Source: Bacteroidota bacterium
GTDB taxonomy: Bacteria > Bacteroidota > Ignavibacteria > Kapaibacteriales > NICIL-2
Assembly: GCA_019695345.1 (NCBI GenBank)
Contig: JAIBAE010000037.1
Coordinates: 1-39,386 of the forward strand
Reading direction: 5' to 3'
Length of the DNA: 39,386 nucleotides
The first letter of the stretch is position 1, and the number at the start of each line of letters is the position of its first letter. The translations under genes and the position numbers were made by a program. Below, one piece after another: positions 8,763 through 17,503 of this stretch. A model generated the notes under the pieces. The model searched no databases, had not been told where the DNA came from, and saw only the letters and a list, made by a program, of their open reading frames with translations.

Positions 8763-9374
8763 TTAATGTCCACCATGATGTGCACCCGGGAATAACAGGT
8801 ACAACGCCGGGAAAAGGAAAATCCAAACTAAGTCAACAAAGTGCCAATACAAACCAAGTATTTCAACGCGAACATGATTTGTATATCCTTTTTTGGTAAA
8901 AGAACGTAAGAACATCCATACCATAGGTATAATTCCGCCAATTACGTGAGCAGCGTGGAAACCGGTCATCATAAAATAGAAAGCAAAAAAGATACTTTTA
9001 CTTGGTAGCAAATGATGCTCAAATTTTGCACTATACTCAAAGTATTTTACAACTAAAAAGCCAAATGCACATAAAATAGTTATTCCCATGAACACTTGAA
9101 ACATTTTGGTATTTTTCTTTTCCAAGTTCAAAATGGAGAGGGCCATGGTTAATGAACTTGTTATCAGGAATACCGTGTTAATTGTTGCCATAGCAACATT
9201 AAGATGCGTTGTGCCTTCCATGAAGATATCGATGTTTGCATTACGCAACACGGTAAACGCTCCGAAGAAACCGGAGAAAAACATAATTTCAGAAGCGAGA
9301 AATGCCCACATTACCATTTTTCCATGCGGTATTCCGCTGACCGGTTCGTGACGTAAATCTAAAGCTAATGACAT
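8763..9374 (-). CDS. ctaE: Cytochrome c oxidase subunit III
   Basis: The 203-residue protein is a five-helix form of oxidase subunit III. Diagnostic stretches are KMVMWAFLASEIMFFSGFFGAF near the start, FYFMMTGFHAAHVIGG in the middle and GLYWHFVDLVWIFLFPALYL near the end. Subunit III is cofactor-free and supports proton uptake and stability of subunit I. The short five-helix form without the first two helices of mitochondrial COX3 is normal in bacterial A2-type oxidases. The gene lies 23 bases after haem O synthase and 19 before subunit IV. Confidence 0.95.
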   Translation of the reverse strand: MSLALDLRHEPVSGIPHGKMVMWAFLASEIMFFSGFFGAFTVLRNANIDIFMEGTTHLNVAMATINTVFLITSSLTMALSILNLEKKNTKMFQVFMGITILCAFGFLVVKYFEYSAKFEHHLLPSKSIFFAFYFMMTGFHAAHVIGGIIPMVWMFLRSFTKKGYTNHVRVEILGLYWHFVDLVWIFLFPALYLLFPGAHHGGH

Positions 9375-9397
9375 ATATATTGCCTTTTAATAATTTA

Positions 9398-10318
9398 TCA
9401 GAGTTTATCTACAAACATAAATATGAATAAGCCCATTAAGTAGGCATACGAAGCAAGTAGCGTTTTTCTGGCATTTACTACTGTAGTTGATTGTATTAGG
9501 ATTATTGCTGAATACAGTAAATAACCACTCAGTAACAATGAACCTAACAAATACAAATATCCGGTAATTCCAAAGTAGGTTAACGATAAACCAACCGGAA
9601 TTAGAACAAGCACATATATAAGTAAATGTTTAGCTGATATTGTACTACCGTTTTCTTGATTTCCAAGCAGAACAAATCCACCTTGTTCATAATCTTTTCT
9701 GTACATAATAGCTAAAGCCAAAAAGTGAGGCATTTGCCATATAAACATAATAAGAAAAATTATCCATGCACCGGCATCAACTGAATTCAAACCAGCAGTC
9801 CATCCTCCCATTGCGGGTAATGCACCTGGTATTCCACCTAACACCATTGCAAACCAAGTTTTCTTTTTTAATGGTGTATAGAGAGCGATATAACTAAGAT
9901 GGGTAACTAAGGCTAAGCCTAAAGTTAACATGTTAATATATCCCAGAAAAAGTGCACCTAATACCGAGGTAATCACTCCAAAAATTAGTGCATGGACTGG
10001 TGAAATAATTCCTGATGGAATTGGCCGATTCTTAGTTCTTTTCATCAAACCATCATCATAGCGTTCCAAATACATATTTAATGTACAAGCACCAGAACTA
10101 ATTAATGCTGTTCCAAGCATTGCAATAACAAAATGGAACAAATTTTGGATTGATGTAAAGTATGCAACATCACGTATTGAAAGATAATACCCAGCTGCGG
10201 CTGTAACTACAACCATTTGTGTAATACCTGGCTTTGTAAGCTGATAATATGCGCGTATAGAATCAGCAGTTGTTACGTGCTGTTCTTCAATGATATTTTC
10301 TGTTACTGCTGCTTCCAA
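9398..10318 (-). CDS. ctaB: Protohaem IX farnesyltransferase (haem O synthase)
   Basis: The 306-residue polytopic protein is a UbiA-superfamily prenyltransferase that attaches a farnesyl group to haem B to make haem O, the precursor of haem A. The first aspartate-rich motif is recognisable as NMYLERYDDGLMKRTKNRP followed by IPSG (about residues 81-103), and a second polar loop contains YRKDYEQGGF around residues 205-215. The N-terminal region TKPGITQMV is typical. It is encoded between subunits I and III with gaps of 19 and 23 bases. No haem A synthase (ctaA) is present in the window, so that gene must be elsewhere if the oxidase uses haem A. Confidence 0.95.
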   Translation of the reverse strand: MEAAVTENIIEEQHVTTADSIRAYYQLTKPGITQMVVVTAAAGYYLSIRDVAYFTSIQNLFHFVIAMLGTALISSGACTLNMYLERYDDGLMKRTKNRPIPSGIISPVHALIFGVITSVLGALFLGYINMLTLGLALVTHLSYIALYTPLKKKTWFAMVLGGIPGALPAMGGWTAGLNSVDAGAWIIFLIMFIWQMPHFLALAIMYRKDYEQGGFVLLGNQENGSTISAKHLLIYVLVLIPVGLSLTYFGITGYLYLLGSLLLSGYLLYSAIILIQSTTVVNARKTLLASYAYLMGLFIFMFVDKL

Positions 10319-10337
10319 TGGTTAATCTTTTAAATAA

Positions 10338-12167
10338 TTAATGTGCATGTGAAGGATTCAATTTCTCAGCCTCAATTTCTTCCTCAGTTGGAGGAACCCA
10401 TTGTGGCCAATAATCTGATTCACGATTTTCATGCGAGTATTCATACGGTCCACGATACACTGTAATATCCGTATCAAAATTTCCGTGTCCGGGATGCGGA
10501 GGGGCTGCCCACTCCAAAGTATTTGAACGCCAAGGATTTCTTGGTGCTTTCTTTCCGTAATTAAGATTCCAAATAATATTAAATAACAGAATAAACTGTG
10601 TAAACCCTAAACCGATAGCTGACCAAGTAATAAATGCATTCATTCCTTGGAAAGGTTTTAGGAAGTCATAAACAGTAGGGTCTGCTATACGGCGCATATG
10701 TCCTCCCACACCAATAATGTGCATGGGGAAGAAAGTAAGATTGAAGAAAATGAATGACCAAATTACGTGCATTCTACCCCAACCTTCATTAAGCATTTTA
10801 CCGTACATTTTTGGGAACCAGTAGTAGATTGCAGAGAATACACCAAATATTGATGCACCAAACAACACATAATGGAAGTGTGCAACAATAAAGTATGTAT
10901 CGTGGATGTAAATATCAACAGCTGCCGAAGCCATGAAGATACCGCTCAAACCACCAATAATAAACATGGAAACAAATGCTACAGCACACATCATTGCTGC
11001 TGTGTAGCGAATACTTCCGCCCCATAATGTACCAAGCCAGTTAAAAATCTTAATAGCTGATGGCACCGCAATAACAATGGTTGAAAGTACGAATGTAGTT
11101 CCAAGTAACGGACTCATACCGGATTGAAACATATGGTGCCCCCATACAATAAATCCTAAGAACCCGATACCCATGATAGCAAAAATCATGGCTTTGTAAC
11201 CGAATATTGGCTTGCGTGCAAACGTTGCCATAACATCGGATACTACACCCATTGACGGAAGTATCATAATATAAACAGCAGGGTGCGAGTAGAACCAAAA
11301 CAAATGCTGGAACAACAACGGTTGTCCGCCACCTGACCAATGGTTTGTGCCATCTAGTGCTGATGTTGCTAATAGATTTGTTGGGATAAAAAAGCTAGTA
11401 TGAAGAAAGTTATCAAAGAAAAGCATTACTAAGGCAGATGCTAACACGGGTGTACCTAATGTAATAAGGACAGCGGTGATAAATAATGCCCAAATAGTCA
11501 TAGGCATTCTGAACATCGACATACCTTTAGCCCGTTTATTCAGTACAGTAGCAATGTAATTTATACCACCCATAATGGAGGCAAAACCAACAAGGAACAA
11601 CCCTACAATCCACATTGTTTGCCCTGCGCCTTGTATTGCAGATAGTGGCGGATAAGCCGTCCACCCTGCTGTAGCCATACCACTTTCCAAAACAAAACCG
11701 CCCATTAACAACATCGCTGCAGGTATATTCAACCAAAAGGAGAACATATTCAGTGTCGGTAATGCCATATCATCAGTACCAATCATTAATGGAATGCAGA
11801 AGTTACCAATCATTCCATTTACCATTGGTATGATAACAAGGAATAACATAATAGCACCGTGCATCGTCATTAACTGCGAGTAGAATCCCGGCTGGATAGC
11901 ACCAGTAGATCCTCCCCATGCTTCAGGCAGCAAGCTCCCTAAAAATGGTACCGGTTCACCCGGAAATGCAATTTGCCAACGTACTAACAAAGCTGCTAAA
12001 CCACCAACCATAAAGAAAAACAAGGTGGTGGTCATAAATTGTTTAGCAATAACTTTATGATCGTTGGAAAAAATATATTTACGGACAAAAGAAAGACTAT
12101 GATGATCATGTGCATGCGAATCACCATGATCATGGTGGGCTTCGTGTGCAGATGCAATTGCTTCCAT
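10338..12167 (-). CDS. ctaD: Cytochrome c oxidase subunit I, A2-type
   Basis: This 609-residue protein is the catalytic subunit of a haem-copper oxidase. The haem a ligand is His103 (TMHGAIM), the CuB histidines are in WGHHMF (His344-His345) and WFYSHPAVY (His295), and the last haem ligands are in the AHFHYVLFG segment (His430, His432). The D-channel glutamate of A1 enzymes (HPEVY) is replaced by YSHPAVY at 293-299. That YSHP motif defines A2-type oxidases such as the Rhodothermus and Thermus caa3 enzymes. The K-channel lysine is present as Lys373 (AIKIFNW). The N-terminus is histidine-rich. It starts 42 bases after subunit II. Confidence 0.98.
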   Translation of the reverse strand: MEAIASAHEAHHDHGDSHAHDHHSLSFVRKYIFSNDHKVIAKQFMTTTLFFFMVGGLAALLVRWQIAFPGEPVPFLGSLLPEAWGGSTGAIQPGFYSQLMTMHGAIMLFLVIIPMVNGMIGNFCIPLMIGTDDMALPTLNMFSFWLNIPAAMLLMGGFVLESGMATAGWTAYPPLSAIQGAGQTMWIVGLFLVGFASIMGGINYIATVLNKRAKGMSMFRMPMTIWALFITAVLITLGTPVLASALVMLFFDNFLHTSFFIPTNLLATSALDGTNHWSGGGQPLLFQHLFWFYSHPAVYIMILPSMGVVSDVMATFARKPIFGYKAMIFAIMGIGFLGFIVWGHHMFQSGMSPLLGTTFVLSTIVIAVPSAIKIFNWLGTLWGGSIRYTAAMMCAVAFVSMFIIGGLSGIFMASAAVDIYIHDTYFIVAHFHYVLFGASIFGVFSAIYYWFPKMYGKMLNEGWGRMHVIWSFIFFNLTFFPMHIIGVGGHMRRIADPTVYDFLKPFQGMNAFITWSAIGLGFTQFILLFNIIWNLNYGKKAPRNPWRSNTLEWAAPPHPGHGNFDTDITVYRGPYEYSHENRESDYWPQWVPPTEEEIEAEKLNPSHAH

Positions 12168-12209
12168 ATATTATACCTGTTGTATTTTTTCTAAGAAAGT
12201 CTAACTGAA

Positions 12210-13064
12210 TTATTTACCATGTTCTGTTGTACCACCTGCTGTAACAGCAGGTGTAGCTGTTGTATCAGCTGTAGGTGCAGTAGTACCCAAGGCTTGAGCT
12301 AATTGCTCAGATTTAGCTTTGGTTTGCTCATCGTACCATTTGTTGTAATCATCAAGTGAATGCATGTATAATAGTCCACGCATATTATAATGGCTTGCGC
12401 CACATAATTCCGCACAGGCAATTTCATACTTTCCGGCTTTAGTACCATTAAACCATACTTTCATCCAGGAACCCGGTAAAGCATCTTGCTTTACACGGAA
12501 ATTTGGTAAGAAGAAACTATGTAAAACATCTTTAGCCGATAAATTCACTAAGATGTTTTTATTAATCGGCAAGTGCATTTCTGTTTCAATGATAAAATCA
12601 TCTTTACCATGTTCATCCTTTGGGTCAACACCAAAGATGTTATCATTTGTTTTGAACTCAGGTGCTCTACGGCCCAATATTCCGTCGGCACCCGGATAGC
12701 GATACACCCAGTTAAACTGTTGCCCCATAACATCTATAGTTACATCCGGTTTAGGAATATGGCTAACGTTTTTAGTTTTTTCCCAAGCACTATCTGTATA
12801 GATACCTAACCCCGCAAATAAAAACGTAGGCAGAATGGTCCATGTAAATTCCAACATATTATTACCATGATATCCAATTGCGCGTACGCCTGGTTTTTCA
12901 CGGTATTTTATCAAGAAATATATAAGTAATGCGTAGGTTAAGATAAATATGGCAACACAGATATACCATATCAAAATAAACATCCCGTCCAACTCTGCCC
13001 CAAACGTACTTACGTTTTCCGGGAACCAAGCTGGAAAGTCGAAGTATTTAAACCAATCGAACAT
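12210..13064 (-). CDS. ctaC: Cytochrome c oxidase subunit II (CuA)
   Basis: The product carries two N-terminal membrane helices and a periplasmic cupredoxin domain. CuA ligands are in LHSFFLPNFRVKQD and in CAELCGASHYNM, giving the complete Cys-x3-Cys-x3-His-x2-Met set. I start it at the ATG at 13064 (MFDWFKYF, 284 residues). A GTG at 13100 would add twelve residues but is less likely. No CxxCH follows the cupredoxin domain; the C-terminus is an Ala/Thr-rich tail. So, unlike true caa3 enzymes, the haem c domain is not fused here, and a separate cytochrome c gene lies 67 bases upstream. Confidence 0.94.
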   Translation of the reverse strand: MFDWFKYFDFPAWFPENVSTFGAELDGMFILIWYICVAIFILTYALLIYFLIKYREKPGVRAIGYHGNNMLEFTWTILPTFLFAGLGIYTDSAWEKTKNVSHIPKPDVTIDVMGQQFNWVYRYPGADGILGRRAPEFKTNDNIFGVDPKDEHGKDDFIIETEMHLPINKNILVNLSAKDVLHSFFLPNFRVKQDALPGSWMKVWFNGTKAGKYEIACAELCGASHYNMRGLLYMHSLDDYNKWYDEQTKAKSEQLAQALGTTAPTADTTATPAVTAGGTTEHGK

Positions 13065-13131
13065 ATATATAGATAGAGTAACTTTTAAAATAGTACACAC
13101 AGGTATGTGTGTTGATTTATCTCAATAAAAA

Positions 13132-13671
13132 TTATAACGGTTGTTGTAATTCGGGCTCCGTCATTGCACCGTTTCTCGATTTCGTTTTTTCACGAACATC
13201 TTTTACTTGGTCAGCTGTAATTGCGCCGCCGGTATTTCCCCAACTTGTTCGTACATACGATAAAATTTCTGCAATTTGCTGGTCGTCAAAGTTTGATTTC
13301 CAAGCAGCCATTACACCATTAATTTTCTGACCGTTACGTTCAATTTCTCCTTTAAATCCATGCAATACAATACGGATTGGTTTTGTTGCATCAGCATCGT
13401 TTGCCATTGCAGAACCTGCCAACGGAGGAATTGCACCGGGTAAACCTTTACCGGCACCACCATGACATGCAGCACAGTTCTTACTAAAAAGTGCCTGGCC
13501 TGGTACACCGACATCTGGGCCTTTTGATGATTTCGCATTAGGATCAACCCAAACAGGGTCGTCACCTTGTTTTGTAAAAAAACCTTTGATATTACACGAG
13601 GTAATAAATAGTGTTGATGAAGCAACCCCAAATATTACGAACAAACGGAAGGCAATAATATATTTCCCCAT
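13132..13671 (-). CDS. Monohaem cytochrome c lipoprotein, oxidase operon
   Basis: Starting at the ATG at 13671 the protein has 179 residues: a hydrophobic leader ending FITSCN (lipobox Cys26), a linker, and a class I cytochrome c domain with CAACH at residues 66-70 and the probable methionine ligand Met121 in INGVMAAW. A TTG start at 13707 would add twelve residues, but the ATG gives a normal signal sequence. It is the first gene of the oxidase operon, directly before subunit II, which lacks a fused haem c domain. It is therefore the likely electron donor or a loosely attached subunit standing in for that domain. Confidence 0.9.
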   Translation of the reverse strand: MGKYIIAFRLFVIFGVASSTLFITSCNIKGFFTKQGDDPVWVDPNAKSSKGPDVGVPGQALFSKNCAACHGGAGKGLPGAIPPLAGSAMANDADATKPIRIVLHGFKGEIERNGQKINGVMAAWKSNFDDQQIAEILSYVRTSWGNTGGAITADQVKDVREKTKSRNGAMTEPELQQPL

Positions 13672-13720
13672 AAAACTGTAGCTAATGTACAATATTAATA
13701 TTATCAATAACCGACGGCCA

Positions 13721-13752
13721 CGAATTTACAATCACTTGGATACGTAGCCAAA
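13721..13752 (-). promoter_or_regulatory. Candidate promoter of the oxidase operon
   Basis: On the minus strand TTTG (13749-13752), a 20-base spacer and TAAATTCG (13721-13728) match the Bacteroidota-type promoter TTG-N19/20-TAnnTTTG with one mismatch. It lies about 50 bases upstream of the cytochrome c ATG at 13671. The same element form is found before the tRNA-Ser and glycosyltransferase genes in this window. Confidence 0.45.
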
Positions 13753-13792
13753 CATTTTTCTCTGTTTGTTGAAAAGATTTTTACTCAGTTAC

Positions 13793-13817
13793 AAATCAGA
13801 TAAACTTAGTCTGATTT
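13793..13817. promoter_or_regulatory. Palindrome upstream of oxidase operon promoter
   Basis: AAATCAGA (13793-13800) and its exact inverse TCTGATTT (13810-13817) flank a 9-base centre. The site lies about 40 bases upstream of the candidate -33 element of the oxidase operon. It shares the inner ATCAG/CTGAT arms with the palindrome before the ACIII operon. It may be an operator for a dimeric regulator; the identity of any regulator is unknown. Confidence 0.35.
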
Positions 13818-13918
13818 ATATACTTACAGTCAACATCATACAAACAACTACGTTACAGAGAATTGCTTTTAACAGATACTAACTTGTATGTTTTTACACA
13901 CATGTTAAATTTATTTTG

Positions 13919-14092
13919 TTGCTATCGCAAGACGGCACCAAACAACGTTCAATACCAATCCTCTACATGCCGTTCAACTTCTCAACAAATCAAAAACACT
14001 TATCGTGATAAATGTCTATTACTTTATAAAGATACTTTCCCGCAGGTGAATTTTTTGCATACAACAAATGCCTGGTGCGGCTGCGTTAGCAA
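13919..14092. repeat. Intergenic inverted-repeat element, full copy (174 bp)
   Basis: The left end is TTGCTATCGCA (13919-13929) followed by AGACGGCACCAAAC. The right end is TGGTGCGGCTGCG then TTAGCAA (14073-14092). A central hairpin with arms ACACTTATC and GATAAATGT (13996-14015, one mismatch) is present. The right end is three bases from the pyrC stop codon. Together with the palindrome and promoter described separately, this accounts for most of the 424-base gene-free stretch 13672-14095; nothing else is evident there. Confidence 0.75.
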
Positions 14093-14095
14093 AAA

Positions 14096-15379
14096 TTATA
14101 ACATACAATCCACCATCTTTAAATTATTAAACACCCGAACAGGTTTACCTTTAAACTGATACTCAGTGAATGGAGTATTTTTAGATTTGGTTAAAAATCT
14201 TTCTGGTATTACCGACCACTCAGCATCAGGATTAAAAATCGTAATGTTTGCTATTGCGCCTTGTTGAAGTAAAGGTTGCGGAAGATTAAGAACCTTTCTT
14301 GGGTTAACACTCATTTTCTCAATAAGTTTATCTAACGATACTACATTTCTGTGAAGAAGTTGAGTACAGGCAACACCAATTGCCGTCTCCAAACCAACAA
14401 TACCGTTAGGCGCGTTATCAAACTCCACCATTTTTTCCTCGAAGGTATGTGGTGCATGGTCGGTAGCTATTACATCTATAACATCATCCGAGAGTGCTTG
14501 CCACATGGCTTCTACATCGGCTTGTGTGCGGAGTGGCGGATTCATCTTTGCGTTGGTGTTGTAACCTCGCACTGCCTCATCGGTAAGTATAAAGTGATGC
14601 GGTGCAACCTCCCCACTCACCCGCTGACCTCGTTTTTTTGCGTCGGCAATTAGCCGTACTGAACCTTTGGTACTTAAATGTGCAGCATGGTATCGCCTGT
14701 TACCACAGTACTCAGCCAACAAAATATCACGTGCTACAATAATATCTTCAGCAACGGAGGGATACCCCTTTAATCCTAAATCTGCCGAGACACTTCCCTC
14801 GTGCATTGCAAAGTTCTTCGTCATAGAATGTTCTTCGCAGTGTTGGGTTAGTAAGGCATCGAAAGGTGAAGTATAATCGAATGCCCTTCGCATCATATCT
14901 GCACTTTCAACACAACCACCATCATCGCTGAACATTACGGCTCCTGCTTCTACCATCGAAAGCATGTTCGCTAATTCGTCACCTTTTCTTGCTTTGGTAA
15001 TAGTTGCACAGCAATGAACATTTACAATGTTATTAGCAGAACGGTTCTTGATAAACTCTAATGTTTGGATGGAATCTATGGCGGGCTCGGTGTTAGGCAT
15101 ACATACAACGCCGGTAAAACCGCCATTAGCGGCCGAATCTGTCCCTGTTTCGATTGTCTCTTTGTGAGTTTGCCCGGGTTCGCGCAAGTGGACGTGCATA
15201 TCAAAGAATCCCGGAGCGGCAACAAGGTCATTCCCCTTAAGGATTTCAACATCGTTTGGCACATCAGGCCGTTGTTCACCAACGTATTCTATTATTCCAT
15301 TCTTAATCCATAAATATCCGGTAATGTGTAACTGTTGTACCGGCGATACAATTCGGATATTTTCATAACAAACATTCAT
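14096..15379 (-). CDS. pyrC: Dihydroorotase
   Basis: This 427-residue amidohydrolase catalyses the reversible cyclisation of N-carbamoyl-L-aspartate to dihydroorotate in pyrimidine synthesis. The metal-binding and substrate motif DMHVHLREPGQTHKET is at about residues 60-75, MPNTEP near residue 95, and the C-terminal catalytic segment ATDHAPHTFEEK near residue 307. These features and the length fit the class I (PyrC/AllB-like) dihydroorotases. The start codon overlaps the rnhB stop by one base (TAATG), so the two are translationally coupled. An alternative allantoinase role is less likely, as no purine-degradation genes are near. Confidence 0.93.
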   Translation of the reverse strand: MNVCYENIRIVSPVQQLHITGYLWIKNGIIEYVGEQRPDVPNDVEILKGNDLVAAPGFFDMHVHLREPGQTHKETIETGTDSAANGGFTGVVCMPNTEPAIDSIQTLEFIKNRSANNIVNVHCCATITKARKGDELANMLSMVEAGAVMFSDDGGCVESADMMRRAFDYTSPFDALLTQHCEEHSMTKNFAMHEGSVSADLGLKGYPSVAEDIIVARDILLAEYCGNRRYHAAHLSTKGSVRLIADAKKRGQRVSGEVAPHHFILTDEAVRGYNTNAKMNPPLRTQADVEAMWQALSDDVIDVIATDHAPHTFEEKMVEFDNAPNGIVGLETAIGVACTQLLHRNVVSLDKLIEKMSVNPRKVLNLPQPLLQQGAIANITIFNPDAEWSVIPERFLTKSKNTPFTEYQFKGKPVRVFNNLKMVDCML

Positions 15380-16074
15380 TACTTCTCTCCAAACAATGTG
15401 TATTGAGTTTCAAATAGTTTCCTTAGGAAGGTACTTCTATGTACTTCACACGTTCCATGTTGTAAAATTGCGTGGCGGTGTGCTGTTGTTCCATACCCTT
15501 TGTTCTTAGCAAAACCATAAACAGGATAATCTAAGTGTAACGCATCCATGATTCTATCGCGAGTTACCTTTGCAACAATCGAGGCACATGCAATACTTAA
15601 CGATGAATCATCTCCGGCAACAATGGTTTTAAATGGTATTGTACTTTCGGTAAAACGGTTTCCATCAATGAGCAAGAATTCCGGAACAGGTTGTAATTGA
15701 GCTATTGCATCGTTCATAGCACAATAAGTTGCTTGCAAAATGTTAATCTCATCAATAACATCGTGTTCAACTATACCAACACCAATACAAACAGCTATCC
15801 CCGTAATCTCCTCCAACATTTCCTCGCGCTGTTTATGCGTTATTTGTTTGGAATCGCGTACACCGGAAATACTCTTGCAATGCCTGGGTAGAACTACTGC
15901 CGCTGCAACAACAGGACCTGCTAACGCACCTCTACCTGCTTCGTCAACCCCTGCAACATAATCCAAGGTATTCCAAAGTAGTTGTTCTTGTTCGGTATGT
16001 GGATAGCCGATAGTTCCTCCGCTTACAATCTGATTACAAAAATACAGAAGCTGTGTTGTAGTATAATCATTCAT
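15379..16074 (-). CDS. rnhB: Ribonuclease HII
   Basis: The 231-residue protein cleaves RNA in RNA-DNA hybrids and removes single ribonucleotides from DNA. The type 2 RNase H signature VAGVDEAGRGALAGPVVAAA lies at about residues 41-60 with the first two catalytic acids (DE). Further acids are in LLIDGNRF and ACASIVAKVTRDR. An unusual N-terminal extension of about 35 residues precedes the core. It is the first gene of a two-gene unit with pyrC. The 186 bases upstream consist almost entirely of a repeat element. Confidence 0.95.
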   Translation of the reverse strand: MNDYTTTQLLYFCNQIVSGGTIGYPHTEQEQLLWNTLDYVAGVDEAGRGALAGPVVAAAVVLPRHCKSISGVRDSKQITHKQREEMLEEITGIAVCIGVGIVEHDVIDEINILQATYCAMNDAIAQLQPVPEFLLIDGNRFTESTIPFKTIVAGDDSSLSIACASIVAKVTRDRIMDALHLDYPVYGFAKNKGYGTTAHRHAILQHGTCEVHRSTFLRKLFETQYTLFGEK

Positions 16075-16080
16075 TTGTTG

Positions 16081-16259
16081 TTGCTATCGCAGACCACACC
16101 AAATCGCCTCCATTTTTAAACCTTCACGGTGGGAAGAAACAATCATATATAAAAATACCCTCTATCGTACACGATAAAGGGTATACCTTGTGTGAGCTTC
16201 TTTCCCGCTGTATACGTTTAGTTCGTGTAAACGACGATTGGAGCGGATTGCGAAAGCAA
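16081..16259. repeat. Intergenic inverted-repeat element, full copy (179 bp)
   Basis: The left end is TTGCTATCGCA (16081-16091), followed by GACCACACCAAAT. The right end is TTGGAGCGGATTGCG then AAAGCAA (16238-16259). It fills the space between the folE stop codon (16261, one base away) and the rnhB start codon (16074). Its middle is a strong hairpin listed separately as a terminator. Confidence 0.75.
16149..16184 (-). terminator. Rho-independent terminator downstream of folE
   Basis: ATACCCTCTATCG (16155-16167) pairs with CGATAAAGGGTAT (16172-16184) around a 4-base loop, a 13-pair stem with a single mismatch. Reading in the folE direction (minus) the stem is followed by TTTTTATATAT. It lies within the repeat element and would end queD-folE transcripts about 75 bases after the folE stop. 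Confidence 0.7.
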
Positions 16260-16260
16260 A

Positions 16261-17013
16261 TTATTCTCTGGCCAGACTTAAAAACTCATTCCGTAGAGTT
16301 GAATCGGAACGCAGTCCACCTCGTAACACTGAGGTTATCATATCTGCATGTTCTTCATCGGCGTTAACCCCACGCGCAATCATACAATAGTGTCTTGAGT
16401 TAATTACAACGCCAAGTGCCTTTGGCTGAAGCAGTTCCATTAAATAATCGGCAATCTGCTCGCCTAATTCTTCCTGAATTTGTCCGCGGCGAGAGAACCA
16501 ATCAACAATTCGGGTAAGTTTGCTAATGCCGATTACATGTTTATCGGGCAGATAACCAATAATACACGTACCCGTAATTGGTTGCCAATGGTGCGAGCAA
16601 ACGCTCATTACTTTTATACCTTTACTGATTACTAACTCATCAACATGTTTACGGTTAGGGAACACTGTAACCTTTGGGGCAGATTCGAAACGACCAGCAA
16701 ATAGTTCATTCACCCACATCCGCGCTAAACGTTTTGGAGTATCTGTAGAATTGGGGTCGTTACGGTCGATACGGAGAATATCCAACACCTCTCCAAACTT
16801 GTGCTCTAAGGCAGTAATCATTTCAGCACGTTCATCTCCACATAGGTTTTGATTTCCGTTAGCATCAAACAATGAATACCCCAAAGCACTGGTTGTTGGG
16901 TGGCTTACCGATTGTTCATCGGTGGAATTAGTAAATCCCGATGAAGCACTCCACGTTGATTGCGCCATCCGAAGTAAATCGTTTTCATTTAAATGTTTTT
17001 CGTTGTTATTCAT
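16261..17013 (-). CDS. folE: GTP cyclohydrolase I
   Basis: The 250-residue enzyme converts GTP to 7,8-dihydroneopterin triphosphate, the first step to folate and to queuosine-type deazapurines. The zinc-binding and active-site region reads VCSHHWQPITGTCIIGY, followed by ISKLTRIVDWFSRRGQIQEELGEQIADYL and HYCMIARGV, all in family order. The N-terminal 70 residues are a non-conserved extension. The start codon overlaps the queD stop by four bases (ATGA). Pairing with a 6-carboxytetrahydropterin synthase suggests that the dihydroneopterin triphosphate feeds queuosine synthesis, though folate supply is not excluded. Confidence 0.95.
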   Translation of the reverse strand: MNNNEKHLNENDLLRMAQSTWSASSGFTNSTDEQSVSHPTTSALGYSLFDANGNQNLCGDERAEMITALEHKFGEVLDILRIDRNDPNSTDTPKRLARMWVNELFAGRFESAPKVTVFPNRKHVDELVISKGIKVMSVCSHHWQPITGTCIIGYLPDKHVIGISKLTRIVDWFSRRGQIQEELGEQIADYLMELLQPKALGVVINSRHYCMIARGVNADEEHADMITSVLRGGLRSDSTLRNEFLSLARE

Positions 17014-17471
17014 AGTGTTTGAATGCTTACTGTTGAATGGCTAACATCATACCGTTTAATTGTTACCGGCTCGCCAAAGTACTCTACAAAATTGTTCTCG
17101 CTTTCAAACAGTTTGATACAATGTAAAGTTCCCTCGGTTATCTGGGGCTCTAATATTTGCCAAAAGCACAAACAGATATTTTCGGCAGTTGGAATAATAC
17201 CTTGTAGAAAATCAACATCAAAGTTTAAGTGTTTGTGGTCAACCTTGTCAATCAAATGTTCTTCAATAATATCCCGCAGTTTTTTTAGATCAATAACATA
17301 CCCTGTTTCCGGGTCAGGAATACCTTTCACTGTAACATCTAACGTATAATTGTGTCCATGCCCATGTGGGTTGTTACACTTATCAAAGACTGCTTCATTT
17401 TTTTCGTTAGTAAATGTAGGGTTAAACAATCTATGTGCAGCCGAAAAATGGGTTCTTCTGGTAACGTACAT
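17010..17471 (-). CDS. queD: 6-carboxytetrahydropterin synthase (QueD / PTPS family)
   Basis: I start this at the ATG at 17471, because a perfect GGAGGT lies seven bases upstream, giving MYVTRRTHFSAAHRL (153 residues). An ATG directly before it (17474) and a longer frame opening at 17504 are less well placed. Zinc ligands are the His of FSAAHRL and the HGH of NNPHGHGHNYTLDV; the catalytic cysteine is in FDKCNNP; VDHKHLN and the late LFESENN segment complete the family pattern. QueD makes 6-carboxy-5,6,7,8-tetrahydropterin for queuosine. The gene overlaps folE by four bases, forming a two-gene deazapurine or pterin operon. Confidence 0.93.
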   Translation of the reverse strand: MYVTRRTHFSAAHRLFNPTFTNEKNEAVFDKCNNPHGHGHNYTLDVTVKGIPDPETGYVIDLKKLRDIIEEHLIDKVDHKHLNFDVDFLQGIIPTAENICLCFWQILEPQITEGTLHCIKLFESENNFVEYFGEPVTIKRYDVSHSTVSIQTL

Positions 17472-17503
17472 CATGTGTACCTCCGATGTTTGGTTGAAAA
17501 TCA

